The notes: generated from the sequence alone by a model not told the origin. A stretch of DNA of 64,000 nucleotides from Serratia sp. AKBS12 (GCF_024793895.1 NZ_JANUSB010000015.1:434001-498000), one strand, 5' to 3'; shown: positions 17,994 to 29,580, counted from the stretch's first letter. Translations and numbers: made by a program.

Positions 17994-18707
17994 ATGCGAC
18001 TGGACAAGTTTTTATCTCAGCAGTTAGGTATCAGCCGCGCGCTGGTAGCGCGTGAACTCCGTGCAAAGCGCGTCACCGTTGACGGTGAAGTGGTAAGAAG
18101 CGGGGCGCTGAAGCTGACGCCGGAAACGGAAGTGGCGTTTGACGGCAATGTGCTGGAACAGCTGAACGGGCCGCGCTACTTCATGCTCAATAAACCGCAG
18201 GGATACGTCTGCTCCACTGACGATCCCGATCATCCCACCGTGCTGTATTTTCTTGATGAGCCGGTGGCGTACAAACTGCATGCCGCCGGGCGACTGGATA
18301 TCGATACCACCGGCCTGGTGCTGATGACCGACGACGGCCAGTGGTCGCACCGTATTACCTCGCCGAAGCATCACTGCGAGAAAACCTATCTGGTGACCCT
18401 GGAGCAGCCGTTGGCGGCAGATACCGCGCAGCATTTTGCCGAAGGGGTGCAACTGCACAATGAAAAAGATCTGACCCGGCCGGCGCAACTGGAGCAGCTT
18501 GACGAACATCGGGTGCGCCTGACCATCAGCGAAGGACGTTATCACCAGGTGAAGCGCATGTTTGCGGCAGTCGGCAACCGCGTGGTTGAGCTGCATCGCG
18601 AACGCATAGGCGCCATCATGCTGGACGACTCGCTGGCGCCGGGTGAATACCGCCCGCTGACCGAGGAAGAGATCGCCAGCGTAGGCGCTCCGCATTTACA
18701 AGATTGA
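17994..18707 (+). CDS. rsuA: 16S rRNA pseudouridine(516) synthase
   Basis: 237 residues. An N-terminal S4 RNA-binding domain ([18 protein letters not shown]) is followed by the catalytic domain with [15 protein letters not shown] and [16 protein letters not shown], where the Asp of GRLDID (about residue 102) is the nucleophile. [17 protein letters not shown] is the RsuA-family C-terminal motif. It makes the single pseudouridine at position 516 of 16S rRNA. Followed 35 bp later by bcr on the same strand, as in E. coli. Confidence 0.96.
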   Translation: MRLDKFLSQQLGISRALVARELRAKRVTVDGEVVRSGALKLTPETEVAFDGNVLEQLNGPRYFMLNKPQGYVCSTDDPDHPTVLYFLDEPVAYKLHAAGRLDIDTTGLVLMTDDGQWSHRITSPKHHCEKTYLVTLEQPLAADTAQHFAEGVQLHNEKDLTRPAQLEQLDEHRVRLTISEGRYHQVKRMFAAVGNRVVELHRERIGAIMLDDSLAPGEYRPLTEEEIASVGAPHLQD

Positions 18708-18741
18708 TTAACCGCTGCGGCTGATAAAGGAGTCGTTGAAC

Positions 18742-19953
18742 GTGCAACAGAACCGGACCTCTCATCTGGGTTTAATCTTTATATTGGGCCTGCTGTCGAT
18801 GCTGATGCCATTGGCGATAGACATGTATTTGCCCAGTATGCCGGTAATCGCCAGGGAGTTCGGCGTTGAACCGGGACGGGTGCAAATGACGCTCAGCGCC
18901 TATATGTTCGGTTTCGCCATCGGCCAACTGTTCTATGGGCCGATGTCGGACAGCATTGGCCGCAAGCCGGTGATCCTGTGGGGCACGTTGATCTTTGCCC
19001 TGGCCGGCTGCGCGTGTGCGATGGCCGACTCGGTGGAGCAGCTGGTCAACCTGCGTTTCCTGCACGGTCTGGCGGCTGCGGCAGCCAGCGTGGTGATTAA
19101 TGCCTTGATGCGCGACATGTTCACCAAGGACGAATTCTCGCGCATGATGTCGTTTGTCATTCTGGTGATGACCATCGCGCCGTTGCTGGCGCCGATGATC
19201 GGCGGTGCGCTGCTGCTGTGGTTCAGCTGGCATGCGATCTTCTGGAGCATGGGAGCGGCGGCGTTGATCGGCTCGCTGCTGGTGGCGCTGTATATCAAGG
19301 AAACCCTGCCCAAAGAGCGGCGGCAAAAATTCCATTTGCGTACCACGCTGGGCAACTTTGGCTCGCTGTTTCGTCATAAGCGGGTGCTGAGCTATATGCT
19401 GGCCAGCGCCTTCTCGTTTGCCGGCATGTTCTCGTTCCTTAGCGCCGGGCCGTTTGTCTATATCGAGTTGAACCACGTCTCGCCGCAGCATTTTGGTTAC
19501 TACTTTGCGCTGAACATCGTGTTCCTGTTCCTGACCACGTTGGTCAATAGCCGCAACGTGCGCCGTTTTGGCGCCATCAATATGTTCCGACTGGGGCTGA
19601 TGGTGCAGTTAGTGATGGGCATCTGGCTGCTGGTGGTAAGCGTAGCCGACCTGGGCTTCTGGTCGCTGGTGCTGGGCGTGGCGGTCTATCTTGGCTGCAT
19701 TGCGATGATCTCTTCCAACGCCATGGCGGTGATCCTCGATGATTTCCCGCATATGGCCGGCACCGCGTCCTCGCTGGCCGGTACGCTGCGCTTTAGCATC
19801 GGCGCCATCGTCGGGGCACTGCTGTCGCTGGTGCCGGGCAAGACGGCCTGGCCGATGGTGATCTCAATGGCACTGTGCAGCATTATCGCCGTATTATTCT
19901 ATTTATATGCCAGTCGTCCTCGCCATAACCGGAGCAAACCGGCGGCAATATAG
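18742..19953 (+). CDS. bcr: Bcr/CflA family multidrug efflux transporter
   Basis: About 403 residues, twelve membrane helices of the MFS DHA1 group. [20 protein letters not shown], the loop motif [16 protein letters not shown] and motif C region [10 protein letters not shown] are typical of Bcr. E. coli Bcr exports bicyclomycin, sulfonamides and cysteine-related compounds. I place the start at GTG 18742 because AAAGGAG lies nine bases upstream; a TTG at 18736 would be only about three bases from it. Probably co-transcribed with rsuA. Confidence 0.93.
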   Translation: MQQNRTSHLGLIFILGLLSMLMPLAIDMYLPSMPVIAREFGVEPGRVQMTLSAYMFGFAIGQLFYGPMSDSIGRKPVILWGTLIFALAGCACAMADSVEQLVNLRFLHGLAAAAASVVINALMRDMFTKDEFSRMMSFVILVMTIAPLLAPMIGGALLLWFSWHAIFWSMGAAALIGSLLVALYIKETLPKERRQKFHLRTTLGNFGSLFRHKRVLSYMLASAFSFAGMFSFLSAGPFVYIELNHVSPQHFGYYFALNIVFLFLTTLVNSRNVRRFGAINMFRLGLMVQLVMGIWLLVVSVADLGFWSLVLGVAVYLGCIAMISSNAMAVILDDFPHMAGTASSLAGTLRFSIGAIVGALLSLVPGKTAWPMVISMALCSIIAVLFYLYASRPRHNRSKPAAI

Positions 19954-19963
19954 TCACTTAGCC

Positions 19964-19986
19964 GGGGCGAACCGCATCGCCCCGCG
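19964..19986 (+). terminator. Probable bcr terminator
   Basis: GGGGCGA, ACCGCA loop, TCGCCCC followed by GCGCTTT. Perfect 7-bp GC-rich stem but a weak T tail. Confidence 0.6.
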
Positions 19987-20541
19987 CTTTCCCCCTGCAA
20001 GTTCAGCCGTTGCCGAGAGTATCAATCTTTCTTTTGTTGCTAAATATAAGTCAGCTAATCAATCGGTGATTAAATGCGCGGCGGCTTTTTTGATAAAAAA
20101 AGCGCTGCCAAGCGCCGGGTGATGATCGGCGGTAATCGTTTGTCGTGATTGGCGTAGCGGCAGGGGGTGGTCGTTGTCTGCTTTATTAATCAGCGAGTTA
20201 AGCGGATGATTATGGCGGCAGGTTAGGTAGTCATGTTTAAACAATGTAAAATTATGGCGATGAAAAGGTAACCGTTATGCAAGAAAAAAGGGTTGAGATT
20301 GTAAGCGGAAAGGGTTACATATAACGCAAAAATACGAGCTGAGTCGCAAAATGCTGTGGAGTACCCGCATGCAGTCAGTAAAAAAATGCGAAATCAGCGA
20401 GTACAGGGTGGCGTTAACTGTTTGTGACAAATTTTACGTTTTAATAACATTCATTCGCGGCAGAGTCAGTTTTCAACGGCTATAACTTAGTTACCCTGTA
20501 TGTAAAAAAAATGTTTCATCTTTTCAAACTAGGGATTTCAT
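19987..20541. other. 555-bp gap upstream of yejG
   Basis: AT-rich, no recognisable gene on either strand. The only possible reading frame with a ribosome site is a 15-codon ORF at 20277-20324 (MQEKRVEIVSGKGYI, preceded by AAAAGG). TGTGACAAATTTTACG near 20425 resembles a CRP half-site. The length suggests a long leader or control region for yejG. Confidence 0.5.
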
Positions 20542-20886
20542 GTGGATAGTATCCAACTTTCGGTAGTGCATCGCTTGCCGCAAAGTTATCGTTGGCTAAC
20601 GGGGTTTACCGGCGTCAAGGTTGAACCGATTCCGCTAAGCGGCTTAGACGAAGATAACAACCTGATCGGCCTGAAGCTGCTGAGCCATGACGGCACTGAA
20701 GCCTGGCGCGTAATGCAACAGCTCAAAACCTCTCTGCAGGAGATCCAGGTTGACTGCGCGGTGGTGGAATGGGAAGGGCAACCTTGCCTGTTCGTTCATC
20801 GCTGCGACGAAAGCGCCACCATGTGCCGGTTAAAAAACGTCGGTGCGGCGATCGCCGAGCCGATGAGCGCACAATATCCCTTCTAG
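20542..20886 (+). CDS. yejG: YejG family protein
   Basis: 114 residues from GTG 20542 ([18 protein letters not shown]), the same length and start as E. coli YejG; also [16 protein letters not shown] and [16 protein letters not shown], ending in a PF dipeptide. Function unknown; in some species annotated in connection with drug resistance, without a mechanism. An overlapping ATG four bases upstream is out of frame. Convergent with yejF, 8 bp apart. Confidence 0.92.
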   Translation: MDSIQLSVVHRLPQSYRWLTGFTGVKVEPIPLSGLDEDNNLIGLKLLSHDGTEAWRVMQQLKTSLQEIQVDCAVVEWEGQPCLFVHRCDESATMCRLKNVGAAIAEPMSAQYPF

Positions 20887-20894
20887 CTACCGCG

Positions 20895-22487
20895 TTAATC
20901 CGCCAACTGCAATAACTGTTGCGTATAATCTGCGGCAGGCGCAGTAAAGATCGCCTGGCAGTCACCCTGTTCCACAACTTCGCCCTGACGCAGTACGATC
21001 AGCTGATGACACAGCGAACGTACCACCTGCAAATCATGGCTGATAAACAGATAGGCCAATCGATGACGCTGTTGCAACGTTTTCAGCAGCGTCAGGATCT
21101 GTGCCTGCACCGACTTGTCCAGCGACGAGGTCGGTTCGTCGAGGATCAGCAGCCGAGGCTGTAAAATCAGCGCACGGGCAATGGCGATGCGTTGGCGTTG
21201 GCCGCCGGAAAACTCGCTCGGATAGCGGTGGCGCAGCGCCGGATCCAGTCCGACCTCCTGCAATGCGGCAATCACTCGTTGTTCACGCTGTTCAGCGTTG
21301 AGTTGCTGATGGATTTCCAATCCTTCGGCGACAATCTGCTGCACATTGAGCCGCGGATTGAGCGCCGAATAAGGATCCTGGAATACGATCTGCATCTGGC
21401 TACGATAGGGTAGCAGCTGTTTCATATTGAGCTGATGCAATGGTTGGCCATTAAACCAGATGGTACCGCGCGAGGTCAGCAGGCGCAGCAATGCCAGCCC
21501 GGTAGTGCTTTTGCCCGATCCCGACTCGCCGACCAGGCCGACGCTTTCCCCCGACTTCAGGCTGAAACTCAGATCTTTCAAGGCGTAATGCTGGCCTACC
21601 GTCCGTCGCAGCAGGCCGCGACGAATCGGGAAGCTGACCTGTAGGTTTTCTACCTGCAATAGCGGGGTGGCATCGGCCGGCAGCGGCAGCGGATCGCCGA
21701 CCTCTTCGGCTGCCAACAGTTGCTGCGTATAGGCATGCCGTGGCGCACTGAACAACCGTTGGCGGCTGTTCTGTTCCACGCACTGTCCCTGTCGCATCAC
21801 CGCCACGTTGTCTGCCAGGCGACGTACGATGTTCAGATTATGGGTAATAAACAGCAGGCTCATGCCCAGTTCCTGCTTCAGCTCTTTCAGCAGCAGCAGG
21901 ATTTGTGCCTGGATGGTGACATCCAGCGCGGTGGTTGGCTCATCGGCAATCAGCAGTTTCGGTTGAGTCAATACCGCCATGGCTATCATTACCCGCTGCC
22001 GTTCGCCGCCGGAGAGCTGGTGCGGATAATCTTTCAATCGACCTTTGGCATTGCGGATGCCGACCCGATCGAGACATTGGACGATCTCTGCTCGCGTTGC
22101 GTCGCGCCGCATGCCACGGTGCAGCATCAGCACTTCTGCCAGCTGCTTTTCGATGGTGTGCAACGGGTTGAGCGACACCATTGGCTCCTGAAAAATCATC
22201 GAAATCTGGTTGCCACGTACCTGGCGCAGCTCGGCTTCGCTGGCGTGCAGCAATGAACGCCCGTTGAAATGGATGTCGCCCCCCTGATACACCACCGGCG
22301 GCGCAGGCAGCAGGCGCAGCACCGACAGCGCGGTCACGCTTTTGCCCGAGCCGGACTCACCGACCAGCGCCAGCGTTTCGCCGTGTTCAATCTGCAATGA
22401 AACGCCGTTGACCACGTTGTTCAGCGCCTCGCCATGGCGAAAAGCGACGCTAAGATCCTGAATCGAGAGCAGGGGGATACTTGCCAT
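20895..22487 (-). CDS. yejF: Peptide/microcin C ABC importer, ATP-binding subunit YejF
   Basis: 530 residues with two complete ABC domains in one chain. Walker A GESGSGKS appears twice (near residues 40 and 320); signatures are LSGGERQRV and FSGGQRQRI; Walker [13 protein letters not shown] and [12 protein letters not shown]. It powers the YejABEF importer, which takes up peptides and the antibiotic microcin C. One base separates it from yejE; the operon reads yejA-yejB-yejE-yejF. Confidence 0.95.
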   Translation of the reverse strand: MASIPLLSIQDLSVAFRHGEALNNVVNGVSLQIEHGETLALVGESGSGKSVTALSVLRLLPAPPVVYQGGDIHFNGRSLLHASEAELRQVRGNQISMIFQEPMVSLNPLHTIEKQLAEVLMLHRGMRRDATRAEIVQCLDRVGIRNAKGRLKDYPHQLSGGERQRVMIAMAVLTQPKLLIADEPTTALDVTIQAQILLLLKELKQELGMSLLFITHNLNIVRRLADNVAVMRQGQCVEQNSRQRLFSAPRHAYTQQLLAAEEVGDPLPLPADATPLLQVENLQVSFPIRRGLLRRTVGQHYALKDLSFSLKSGESVGLVGESGSGKSTTGLALLRLLTSRGTIWFNGQPLHQLNMKQLLPYRSQMQIVFQDPYSALNPRLNVQQIVAEGLEIHQQLNAEQREQRVIAALQEVGLDPALRHRYPSEFSGGQRQRIAIARALILQPRLLILDEPTSSLDKSVQAQILTLLKTLQQRHRLAYLFISHDLQVVRSLCHQLIVLRQGEVVEQGDCQAIFTAPAADYTQQLLQLAD

Positions 22488-22488
22488 A

Positions 22489-23514
22489 TCAATATGCCTT
22501 GCCGGGATCGAAGGCGTCGCGCACCGCTTCGCCGATGAAGATTAACAGAGATAGCAGCACCGCCAGCGCCAGAAACGCAGTAATGCCGAGCCAGGGCGCT
22601 TGCAGGTTGTTTTTGCCTTGCAACAGCAGTTCGCCGAGCGAAGGTGAGCCGATTGGCAGGCCAAACCCGAGGAAGTCCAGCGACGTCAGCGTGGTGATGG
22701 AGCCACACAGAATGAACGGTAAAAAGGTCAGCGTTGCCACCATGGCATTGGGCAGCATATGGCGATGCATGATAGTGCGATCGGGGACGCCCATCGCTCG
22801 CGCCGCACGAATGTAATCATGATTACGGGCGCGCAGGAATTCGGCGCGCACCACGCCTACCAGACTCATCCAGCCAAATAGAATGGTAATGGCCAGCAGC
22901 CACCAAAAGTTCGGCTGCACGATGCTCGACAGTAGAATAAGCAAAAACAGCGTCGGCATGCCAGACCACACTTCGATAAAACGTTGTCCCCACAGGTCGA
23001 GACGGCCACCGTAATAGCCCTGTATCGCACCGACGCAGATGCCGATGACGCTCGACACCAGCGTCAACGCCAGCCCGAACAGCATGGAAATGCGAAAGCC
23101 ATACAGCACGCGCGCCAGTACGTCACTGCCGTTGCTGTCGGTGCCCAGCAGGTTATGGCGCGAAGGAGCCGACGGGAAGGGCACGTCGGTGGCAAAATTG
23201 ATGGTAGCGTAGCTGAAGCGGATCGGCGCCCACAGAGCCCAGCCGTGCTGCTCGATCTGGCGGAGAACGAACGGGTCCTGATAATCGGTGGTGGTTTGCA
23301 GTTCGCCGCCGAAGGTGGTTTCGCTGTAATCGACCATAAACGGCACCAGCCAGCGACTTTCGTAGCGCACCAGCAGCGGTTTGTCGTTAGCGATCACGTT
23401 CGCCGCCAGGCTGAGTACAAATAGCAGCAGGAAAATCCACAGCGACCAATAGCCGCGACGGTTGTTGCGAAAGCGCGCCCAGCGCGCCTGATTGATTGGG
23501 CTAAGGCGACTCAT
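22489..23514 (-). CDS. yejE: Peptide/microcin C ABC importer, permease YejE
   Basis: 341 residues, DppC/OppC-type permease. An N-terminal membrane segment ([21 protein letters not shown]) and a periplasmic region precede the conserved [21 protein letters not shown] and five further helices; the EAA loop is [20 protein letters not shown]. The start codon overlaps the yejB stop (ATGA), showing translational coupling. Confidence 0.95.
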   Translation of the reverse strand: MSRLSPINQARWARFRNNRRGYWSLWIFLLLFVLSLAANVIANDKPLLVRYESRWLVPFMVDYSETTFGGELQTTTDYQDPFVLRQIEQHGWALWAPIRFSYATINFATDVPFPSAPSRHNLLGTDSNGSDVLARVLYGFRISMLFGLALTLVSSVIGICVGAIQGYYGGRLDLWGQRFIEVWSGMPTLFLLILLSSIVQPNFWWLLAITILFGWMSLVGVVRAEFLRARNHDYIRAARAMGVPDRTIMHRHMLPNAMVATLTFLPFILCGSITTLTSLDFLGFGLPIGSPSLGELLLQGKNNLQAPWLGITAFLALAVLLSLLIFIGEAVRDAFDPGKAY

Positions 23515-24587
23515 TGGCGGGCCTCAAAATCAATGCGCGGATCGACCAGCGTGTAGGTAACATCGCTCAGAATATTCAGCAGCAAGCCAATCAGGGTGAA
23601 AATGTACAGCGTACCGAACATCACCGGGTAGTCACGCTGCAGGGTGGCATCGTAGCCCAGCAGGCCGAGGCCGTTGAGGGAAAACATCACTTCTATCAAC
23701 AGCGAGCCGGTGAAGAACATGCTGATAAAGGTGGCAGGGAAACCGGCGATCACCAGCAGCATCGCATTGCGAAACACGTGGCGATAGAGGATTTTCTGTT
23801 CGTCCAGTCCCTTGGCGCGTGCGGTGACCACATACTGTTTACGCACCTCGTCAAGAAAGGCGTTCTTGGTCAGCATGGTCAGCGTGGCAAAGCCGCCGAT
23901 CGCCGTCGCCAGTACCGGCAGCGTGATATGCCACAGATAATCGGTGATTTTCCCGTACCAGGGTAGGGTGTCGAAATTGCTGGAAACCAGCCCGCGCAAT
24001 GGGAACCAGTCCAGATAGCTACCGCCGGCGAACACCACGATCAGAATAATGGCGAACAAAAAAGCCGGTATGGCGTAGCCGATGATTATCAGGCTGCTGC
24101 TCCAGGTGTCAAAGGCGCTGCCGTTGCGCACTGCCTTGCGAATGCCGAGCGGGATCGACACCAGGTAAATGATCAATGTGCTCCACAGCCCGAGAGTGAT
24201 CGATACCGGCATGCTCTGGCCGATCAGTTGCATTACCGACGCGCCACGAAACAGGCTGTCGCCGAAATCCAGACGGGCATAGTTCCACAGCATGGTGAAG
24301 TAGCGCTCATGTAACGGCTTGTCGAAGCCGTAGCGCTGGGTAATTTCGGCGATCACTTCAGGATCCAGTCCGCGGGATCCACGGTACTGGCTTTCCGGGC
24401 GCGCGTGGCCAAGACCGTCACTGACGCCGCCCGCGCCAAAGCCGCTGCTGTGGCCGAGTTCGATGGCGGCAATCGCCTGATCTACCGGCCCGCCGGGGGC
24501 GATTTGCACGATAAAGAAGTTGATGGTAATGATGGCCCACAGCGTCGGGATCACCAAAAGCAGTCTGCGAATCAGATAAGCGCCCAC
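23511..24587 (-). CDS. yejB: Peptide/microcin C ABC importer, permease YejB
   Basis: 358 residues, DppB/OppB-type permease. Starts [20 protein letters not shown] with the typical first helix, then [17 protein letters not shown]; the EAA loop is [18 protein letters not shown]. The long insert between helix 1 and 2 (around residues 40-80, Gly-rich) is typical of YejB. Ten bases after yejA and coupled to yejE. Confidence 0.95.
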   Translation of the reverse strand: MGAYLIRRLLLVIPTLWAIITINFFIVQIAPGGPVDQAIAAIELGHSSGFGAGGVSDGLGHARPESQYRGSRGLDPEVIAEITQRYGFDKPLHERYFTMLWNYARLDFGDSLFRGASVMQLIGQSMPVSITLGLWSTLIIYLVSIPLGIRKAVRNGSAFDTWSSSLIIIGYAIPAFLFAIILIVVFAGGSYLDWFPLRGLVSSNFDTLPWYGKITDYLWHITLPVLATAIGGFATLTMLTKNAFLDEVRKQYVVTARAKGLDEQKILYRHVFRNAMLLVIAGFPATFISMFFTGSLLIEVMFSLNGLGLLGYDATLQRDYPVMFGTLYIFTLIGLLLNILSDVTYTLVDPRIDFEARQ

Positions 24588-24597
24588 CGGTTGCCCC

Positions 24598-26406
24598 CTA
24601 TTGCTGCTGAGCCGGCAAACGCGCGGCTTTATTGACGTCGAACCACCAATTGTCTAAGCCGATGTCATAGGCAGGACGGATGGCCGGCAGCGAGAACTTG
24701 TCCCAGAAGGCGTAACGGTCGTGGTTGGAGTACCACATCGGCAGCATGTAGTGGTTCCAGGTCAGCACCCGATCGAGCGTTCGGCCGAGCGGCAGCAGGT
24801 TTTTTTCATTACCCTGATTTTTGGCGATCTGGGCAATCAGCGCATCCACCGCCGGGTCGCTGACGCCCGGCGTGTTATAGCTCGAATCGATATAGGCGGA
24901 ACCCCAGTATATCTGGAGATCGGCGCTCGGGAACGGCATCGCCGGATAGACGGTCGACACCATATCGAAGTCGCGGTTACGGACGCGGCGGGTGTACTGA
25001 CTGGCATCGATTTCACGGATCTCCATGGTGATACCGAGCCGTTGCAGGTTGTGCTGGAACGGCAAAACGTACTGGAAGTTGCTGCCGCTCAGCAGCAATA
25101 GCTCAAACACCAACGGTTGGCCGGTTTTGCCGTTGATCAGACGCTGGTCTTTCACTTGCCAGCCGGCCTCTTTCAGCAGTTGGGTCGCCTTCAGCAGGTT
25201 TTGCCGATCGTTACCGCTGCCGTCAGAGGTTGGCGGTTGATAAATGGCGGTAAACACCTCCGGCGGCACTTGGCCTTTCAACGGCGCCAGTAGCGCGAGT
25301 TCGGCAGCATCCGGATAGCCTTTGGCGGCGTAGGGGGTGTTCTGGAAATAACTGTTGGTGCGTTGATAGGCGTTGTAATACAGCGCCTTGTTCATCCAGT
25401 CGAAGTCAAACGCCAGTGAAATGGCTTCACGCACCCGGCGATCGGCAAACTGTGGCCGTTTAATATTGAACGCCAGCCAGCGGGCGTTTTGTGCCGCTTC
25501 GTTGGTTTCATCATGCTTGATAATGTAATTGCGGGCAAAGTTGCCCCCCTGGTACTGGGTAGCCCAGCTTTTGGGCGAGCCTTCGGCGCGGAAGTCGTAG
25601 GCGCCGGCCTTGAAGGCTTCCAACGCCACCTTGTCATCCAGGTAGTAATCGTAGCGCAGGCTATCAAAATTAAAGCGCCCGCGGTTGACCGGCAGATCGG
25701 CCGCCCAGTAATCGCGAACCCGCTGATAGGTAATGTATTGCCCGAGGCGGTAGCTACCGATCTTGTACGGGCCGCTACCAGGCGGCGGCGTGCCGAGCGG
25801 CTGGTTCAGCTTGTGCCGTTTCCAGAAGCTTTCGGGCATCACCGGCAGGCTGAGCAGGCTGAGCATCTGTTCGCGATCCGGCTTGGGCAGTTCAATGCGC
25901 ACCGTCAGGCGCGAAATGGCCTTGACCGTGACGCCCTTATAGTAGGAACGGAACTGCGGTACCCCTTCGGTCATGAATTTGCCAAAGGTGAAGGCCACGT
26001 CGCTGGCGGTGATCGGGCTGCCGTCGTGGAAGCGGGCGCGGGCGTTGATATCCAGCTCCATCCAGCGCATGTCTTGCGGATAGCGTGCCGATTCGGCTAC
26101 CAGCGGGTAATAACTGGCCGGTTCGTCATGCGATTGGGTGAACAGGGAATCGTACAGTTCGCCGGTGCGCTGGCCGGGGACGCCGCGGCTGGCGTAGCGG
26201 TTGAAGTTGTCGTAGGTACCGATAGCCGCCAGCCGTACGTTGCCCCCTTTGGGCGCCGCCGGATTGACGTAGTCATAATGGCTGAAGTTGGCAGAGTACT
26301 TCGGCTCGCCAAGCAGAGCGAAAGCGTAGCCTTCGTTGATGGCTTCGGCCTGCGAAGCAAAAGTCAGTGCCGAAAGCACCAGAGCAGCAAAAACGCGCAT
26401 GGACAT
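24598..26406 (-). CDS. yejA: Peptide/microcin C ABC importer, binding protein YejA
   Basis: About 602 residues from ATG 26406 with signal peptide ([22 protein letters not shown]). SBP_bac_5 family: [58 protein letters not shown] and [20 protein letters not shown] match E. coli YejA closely. It captures peptides in the periplasm for YejBEF. An in-frame TTG ten codons earlier is rejected: CAGGAG lies between it and the ATG. First gene of the operon, 81 bp after pdeN. Confidence 0.94.
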   Translation of the reverse strand: MSMRVFAALVLSALTFASQAEAINEGYAFALLGEPKYSANFSHYDYVNPAAPKGGNVRLAAIGTYDNFNRYASRGVPGQRTGELYDSLFTQSHDEPASYYPLVAESARYPQDMRWMELDINARARFHDGSPITASDVAFTFGKFMTEGVPQFRSYYKGVTVKAISRLTVRIELPKPDREQMLSLLSLPVMPESFWKRHKLNQPLGTPPPGSGPYKIGSYRLGQYITYQRVRDYWAADLPVNRGRFNFDSLRYDYYLDDKVALEAFKAGAYDFRAEGSPKSWATQYQGGNFARNYIIKHDETNEAAQNARWLAFNIKRPQFADRRVREAISLAFDFDWMNKALYYNAYQRTNSYFQNTPYAAKGYPDAAELALLAPLKGQVPPEVFTAIYQPPTSDGSGNDRQNLLKATQLLKEAGWQVKDQRLINGKTGQPLVFELLLLSGSNFQYVLPFQHNLQRLGITMEIREIDASQYTRRVRNRDFDMVSTVYPAMPFPSADLQIYWGSAYIDSSYNTPGVSDPAVDALIAQIAKNQGNEKNLLPLGRTLDRVLTWNHYMLPMWYSNHDRYAFWDKFSLPAIRPAYDIGLDNWWFDVNKAARLPAQQQ

Positions 26407-26487
26407 TTTTACGGTAAGCTCCTGCTGTGTAGTCAATTAAACTGCGCACAGCATAACATTCCCAGCTGTGCCATGAAGTAAAGAAGT

Positions 26488-28083
26488 TTAAATATTGGGC
26501 TCAGCATCGGCCCGGTGCGGATAAACCGCGTTAACGTTGCAAAACTCGACAAACGCCTCAATGCTCAACGGCTTGCTGAAGTAATAACCTTGCATGAAGT
26601 TGACGCCGTGCTGGTATAAATAATGACGTTGTTCCGCGGTTTCAACGCCTTCGGCCACGGTTTGCATCCTGAGCTTTTTCGCCAGCGTCAATACCGCATC
26701 CAGTACCGGGGCGGTGACCGTGTCCTGACCGATGGTGCTGACGAAGCCACGGTCGATCTTCAGATAGTCCATGCTAAAACGCTCCAGGTAAATCAGCGCG
26801 CTGTGCCCAGTGCCGAAGTCATCGATCGCCACCTCGATGCCTTGTCGATGCAGCCAGTCAAACTCCGCCAACGCGCTTTTTTCTTCCAGCATGCCGCGTT
26901 CGGTAATTTCAAATACCAGGGTGAAATGGTCTTCAGGCAATTGCGCCAGCAGCGCGCGCACATCCTGATGGAACGACGGGGCGCTGAGGTGATGGGGAGA
27001 GAGATTGAGGCCCAGTTTGGCACCGCGCGGCAGTACCGTCGCCAACCGGGGCGCATCTGTGGCAATCAGCGAAAACAGATGACGGGTCAGCGGCACAATC
27101 AGGTCTTCGCTTTCCGCGTAGGGGATGAATAAATCCGGCGGGATGCGGCCTTCTATCGGATGCTGCCAGCGAAGCAGGGCCTCCAATCCGGAAACCGCGT
27201 TGCTGGCGCTATGCAATACCGGTTGGTATTCGACAAAAAATTCGTTGTGCCTGATAGCGCGCATCAGCGCGCGTTCCGGGCTCTGGCGTAGCATCAGCAT
27301 GTAATAGCACAACACGCCGATCAGCAGTGACAAGACCAGGCTGCCCAGCACCGTCAGACGTATATCGTTAGGGGTCAACTTTTCGTTATAAAACTGAATG
27401 GCCAACGGATAACCGGGAATCGACAGCCGGTAGGAACGGCCGCTCGGCAGTTGATCCAGCGAGAGCAGGTCGGGGCCAAAGGTGGTCAGGGCGCGGTTGC
27501 CCATGATGATGGCAATACCGGGCGCTTCTTCATCATGCGAAGTAAACAGCAGGTACGGCAGCAAATCGATATCCAGCGTTGCCAGCACGCCGGTGTTCCC
27601 CGCGCCGGGCTGGCGCAGCCATACCGCGACCGCCGGCTTGTCGGGCACCATCGGCGTACCTTGCTGCAATTTGAGGTCGAGTGGCTGATGCCAGTTGAGA
27701 TCCGGATAAATATCCTTCATTGCCAGCATCATGTCGCCGGTGGCGGAAGAGCAGTAGGCATAGCCGTTCTTGATCAGCAGGAAAGTGCGCACGCCGCTGG
27801 TAAATGCGGCCTGATAGGTAATGTCGGCCTGCATGGCCAGACAGGGTTTGTCGGTCAGCGCGGTTAGCTCGCGCATGATGCCGGTCAGGTGGTTAAGGTA
27901 ATTGACGGTAAACTTCTGCGTCCGCTGCTCCACCAGACGCTGGTATTGCGCGCGCTGATGATCGATTAAAAATAGCGTCACCGAGATAAACAGCAGAAAA
28001 AAAACCAGGGCGGCAATAGCACTTTTAACCAGGCTGCGTTGTCGGTGTGAGACGTGGCGCGCGAATGCTCTTTTCAAGCCCAT
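26488..28083 (-). CDS. pdeN: Cyclic-di-GMP phosphodiesterase with CSS and EAL domains (PdeN/Rtn)
   Basis: 531 residues from ATG 28083; CAGGGGGCAGG upstream decides the start. Two membrane helices (near residues 20-45 and 235-260) flank a periplasmic CSS domain with the motif YCSSATGD and a partner Cys in KPCLAMQ. The C-terminal EAL domain keeps all catalytic elements: LEALLRW, NLSPHH, FEITERG, IDDFGTGHS, KIDRGFV and AEGVET. Such proteins hydrolyse c-di-GMP and are controlled by the redox state of the periplasmic cysteines. Same position beside yejA as in E. coli, so the orthology is firm. Confidence 0.93.
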   Translation of the reverse strand: MGLKRAFARHVSHRQRSLVKSAIAALVFFLLFISVTLFLIDHQRAQYQRLVEQRTQKFTVNYLNHLTGIMRELTALTDKPCLAMQADITYQAAFTSGVRTFLLIKNGYAYCSSATGDMMLAMKDIYPDLNWHQPLDLKLQQGTPMVPDKPAVAVWLRQPGAGNTGVLATLDIDLLPYLLFTSHDEEAPGIAIIMGNRALTTFGPDLLSLDQLPSGRSYRLSIPGYPLAIQFYNEKLTPNDIRLTVLGSLVLSLLIGVLCYYMLMLRQSPERALMRAIRHNEFFVEYQPVLHSASNAVSGLEALLRWQHPIEGRIPPDLFIPYAESEDLIVPLTRHLFSLIATDAPRLATVLPRGAKLGLNLSPHHLSAPSFHQDVRALLAQLPEDHFTLVFEITERGMLEEKSALAEFDWLHRQGIEVAIDDFGTGHSALIYLERFSMDYLKIDRGFVSTIGQDTVTAPVLDAVLTLAKKLRMQTVAEGVETAEQRHYLYQHGVNFMQGYYFSKPLSIEAFVEFCNVNAVYPHRADAEPNI

Positions 28084-28183
28084 AAACCTGCCCCCTGAGC
28101 ATGGCATAACAGTCTGTTTTTATTATAGCGACAGCTTTTACTATATCTCATCAACCGCGATCTGATCATTTTGCCGGCAGCAG

Positions 28184-28849
28184 CTAGGCGCACTTCAAGT
28201 AACGCATCACCACGTCTACCGTCATTTGGCGGTAATAGGCCAGCTTTTCTTCTGCAGAGCGGTTGCCTTCGAACAAGGTGTCGAAGGTGTACTGGTTCGC
28301 GGCATAGTGAAAACAGAGTGAACTGATCACCCGGTGCAGATCGCGCGCATTCACTTGCGGGTCGAACAGCATCTGTTGTTTGCCGCGCAGCAGTATTTCC
28401 TCCAGCGTGTGTAAGGCGCTGGTATTGAGCATTTTCAGTTTTTCCGACTGGCGGGCATATTGCCCGCGTTGCATATTTTCCAGGCTGACCAGGCGGATAA
28501 ACGCCGGATGGGCGGCGTGATAGGTGAAACTGGCTTCAACCAACCGCTGCATTGCCGCTTTCGGCTCCACCGTGGCCAGATTAAGCGCGATTTCATCCTG
28601 GCGAATATGGGCATAGGCATATTCCAGCACGGCAATATATAAAGACTCTTTATTTTTAAAATGATAGACCACCATGCGCTTGGTGGTTTCAGCTTGCTCT
28701 GCAATCCGTTCCAGTCGCGCGCCCTTCAGGCCGGCCTCGGAAAACTCGATCAGGGCGCTTTCGAAGATACGCTGTTTCAGGCCTTCAGGATCGTTTTTAC
28801 GTGTGCCTTTCGGGGATGTTTCGCGGGTAGCGCTCAAAGTCGGCTCCAT
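28184..28849 (-). CDS. TetR/AcrR family transcriptional regulator
   Basis: 221 residues. A 20-residue polar tail precedes the helix-turn-helix domain: RIFESALIEFSEAGLKGARLERIAEQAETTKRMVVYHFKNKESLY. The C-terminal domain (YHAAHPAFIRLVSLEN, QVNARDLHRVISSLCFHY) is of the type common in regulators of aromatic or nucleobase catabolism such as RutR/NicS, which I mention only as family resemblance. It sits alone between mepS and pdeN, where E. coli has no gene, so it is an insertion and its targets lie elsewhere. Confidence 0.9.
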   Translation of the reverse strand: MEPTLSATRETSPKGTRKNDPEGLKQRIFESALIEFSEAGLKGARLERIAEQAETTKRMVVYHFKNKESLYIAVLEYAYAHIRQDEIALNLATVEPKAAMQRLVEASFTYHAAHPAFIRLVSLENMQRGQYARQSEKLKMLNTSALHTLEEILLRGKQQMLFDPQVNARDLHRVISSLCFHYAANQYTFDTLFEGNRSAEEKLAYYRQMTVDVVMRYLKCA

Positions 28850-28933
28850 TACCTGGCGGATTCAGTAAACTGAAATCTTGTCACAATTTAAAAGCAGACG
28901 GTAGAAAGTGCAAATTTAACCGGCATATAGCAG

Positions 28934-28962
28934 AAAAAACGCCGCCTACAAGGGGCGGCGCT
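28934..28962 (-). terminator. mepS intrinsic terminator
   Basis: Minus strand: GCGCCGCC, 7-base loop, GGCGGCG followed by TTTTTT. Confidence 0.88.
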
Positions 28963-29004
28963 AGTTCGTTCGTTTGGGATTCTGGACTTCGGACGGGTTG
29001 CGAC

Positions 29005-29580
29005 TTAGCTGCTGGTGAGCACTCGCCGCGCTTCGCGATAACGTTTATTCCAATAGTTATCGGTCAGCTTCGATATCATCACGCCGCTGCTGGTAGAGGC
29101 ATGAACGAATTGATCGTTACCCAGGTAGATGCCGACATGACGTCCGGTTGAACCCGCGCGGAACAGCACCAGATCGCCAGGGCGCAATTTGGTTCGCTGA
29201 ATCTTCTTGCCGACGTCTTCCTGACCATAGGTCGAGCGCGGCAGATCCATACCAAACTGTTCGCGGAACGTTCGCTGTACAAACGCCGAGCAATCGATGC
29301 CACGCTTGGTTTCACCGCCTAAACGGTAGCGAACGCCTTTCCAGTCAGCATACTGGTCCATAATTTTTGACTTGATGTCAACATTACGCACCATCGCTTC
29401 GAATTCATCCTGAGACGCTTGCAGTAAAAGACCGTTTTTGTCATTAACTGCATGCGTCTCAGTTTGTGCGTTATCCAAGTTCGATGTGTGAGTAGTACTA
29501 CATGCGGAGAGCAGAACCGCTGCCGCAACGGCAGGTACCAACCGCAAAACATATCTCAGAAAAGGTTGAGATGTGACCAT
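29005..29580 (-). CDS. mepS: Murein DD-endopeptidase MepS (Spr)
   Basis: 191-residue lipoprotein; signal peptide ends in lipobox LLSAC (Cys about residue 27). NlpC/P60 domain with the catalytic Cys in [11 protein letters not shown], His in [10 protein letters not shown] and second His in [10 protein letters not shown]. It cuts D-Ala-mDAP cross-links so that new peptidoglycan can be inserted; in E. coli its level is set by NlpI-Prc degradation. ATG 29580; own terminator. Location between lpxT and pdeN is conserved. Confidence 0.96.
   Translation of the reverse strand: MVTSQPFLRYVLRLVPAVAAAVLLSACSTTHTSNLDNAQTETHAVNDKNGLLLQASQDEFEAMVRNVDIKSKIMDQYADWKGVRYRLGGETKRGIDCSAFVQRTFREQFGMDLPRSTYGQEDVGKKIQRTKLRPGDLVLFRAGSTGRHVGIYLGNDQFVHASTSSGVMISKLTDNYWNKRYREARRVLTSS

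Noticed and set aside
20059..20244. 61-codon minus-strand frame in the yejG upstream gap
   Set aside because: No ribosome site, no recognisable domain; treated as chance frame in AT-rich DNA.
25489..26481. 330-codon plus-strand frame opposite yejA
   Set aside because: Antisense shadow of yejA with no ribosome site and no recognisable domain.
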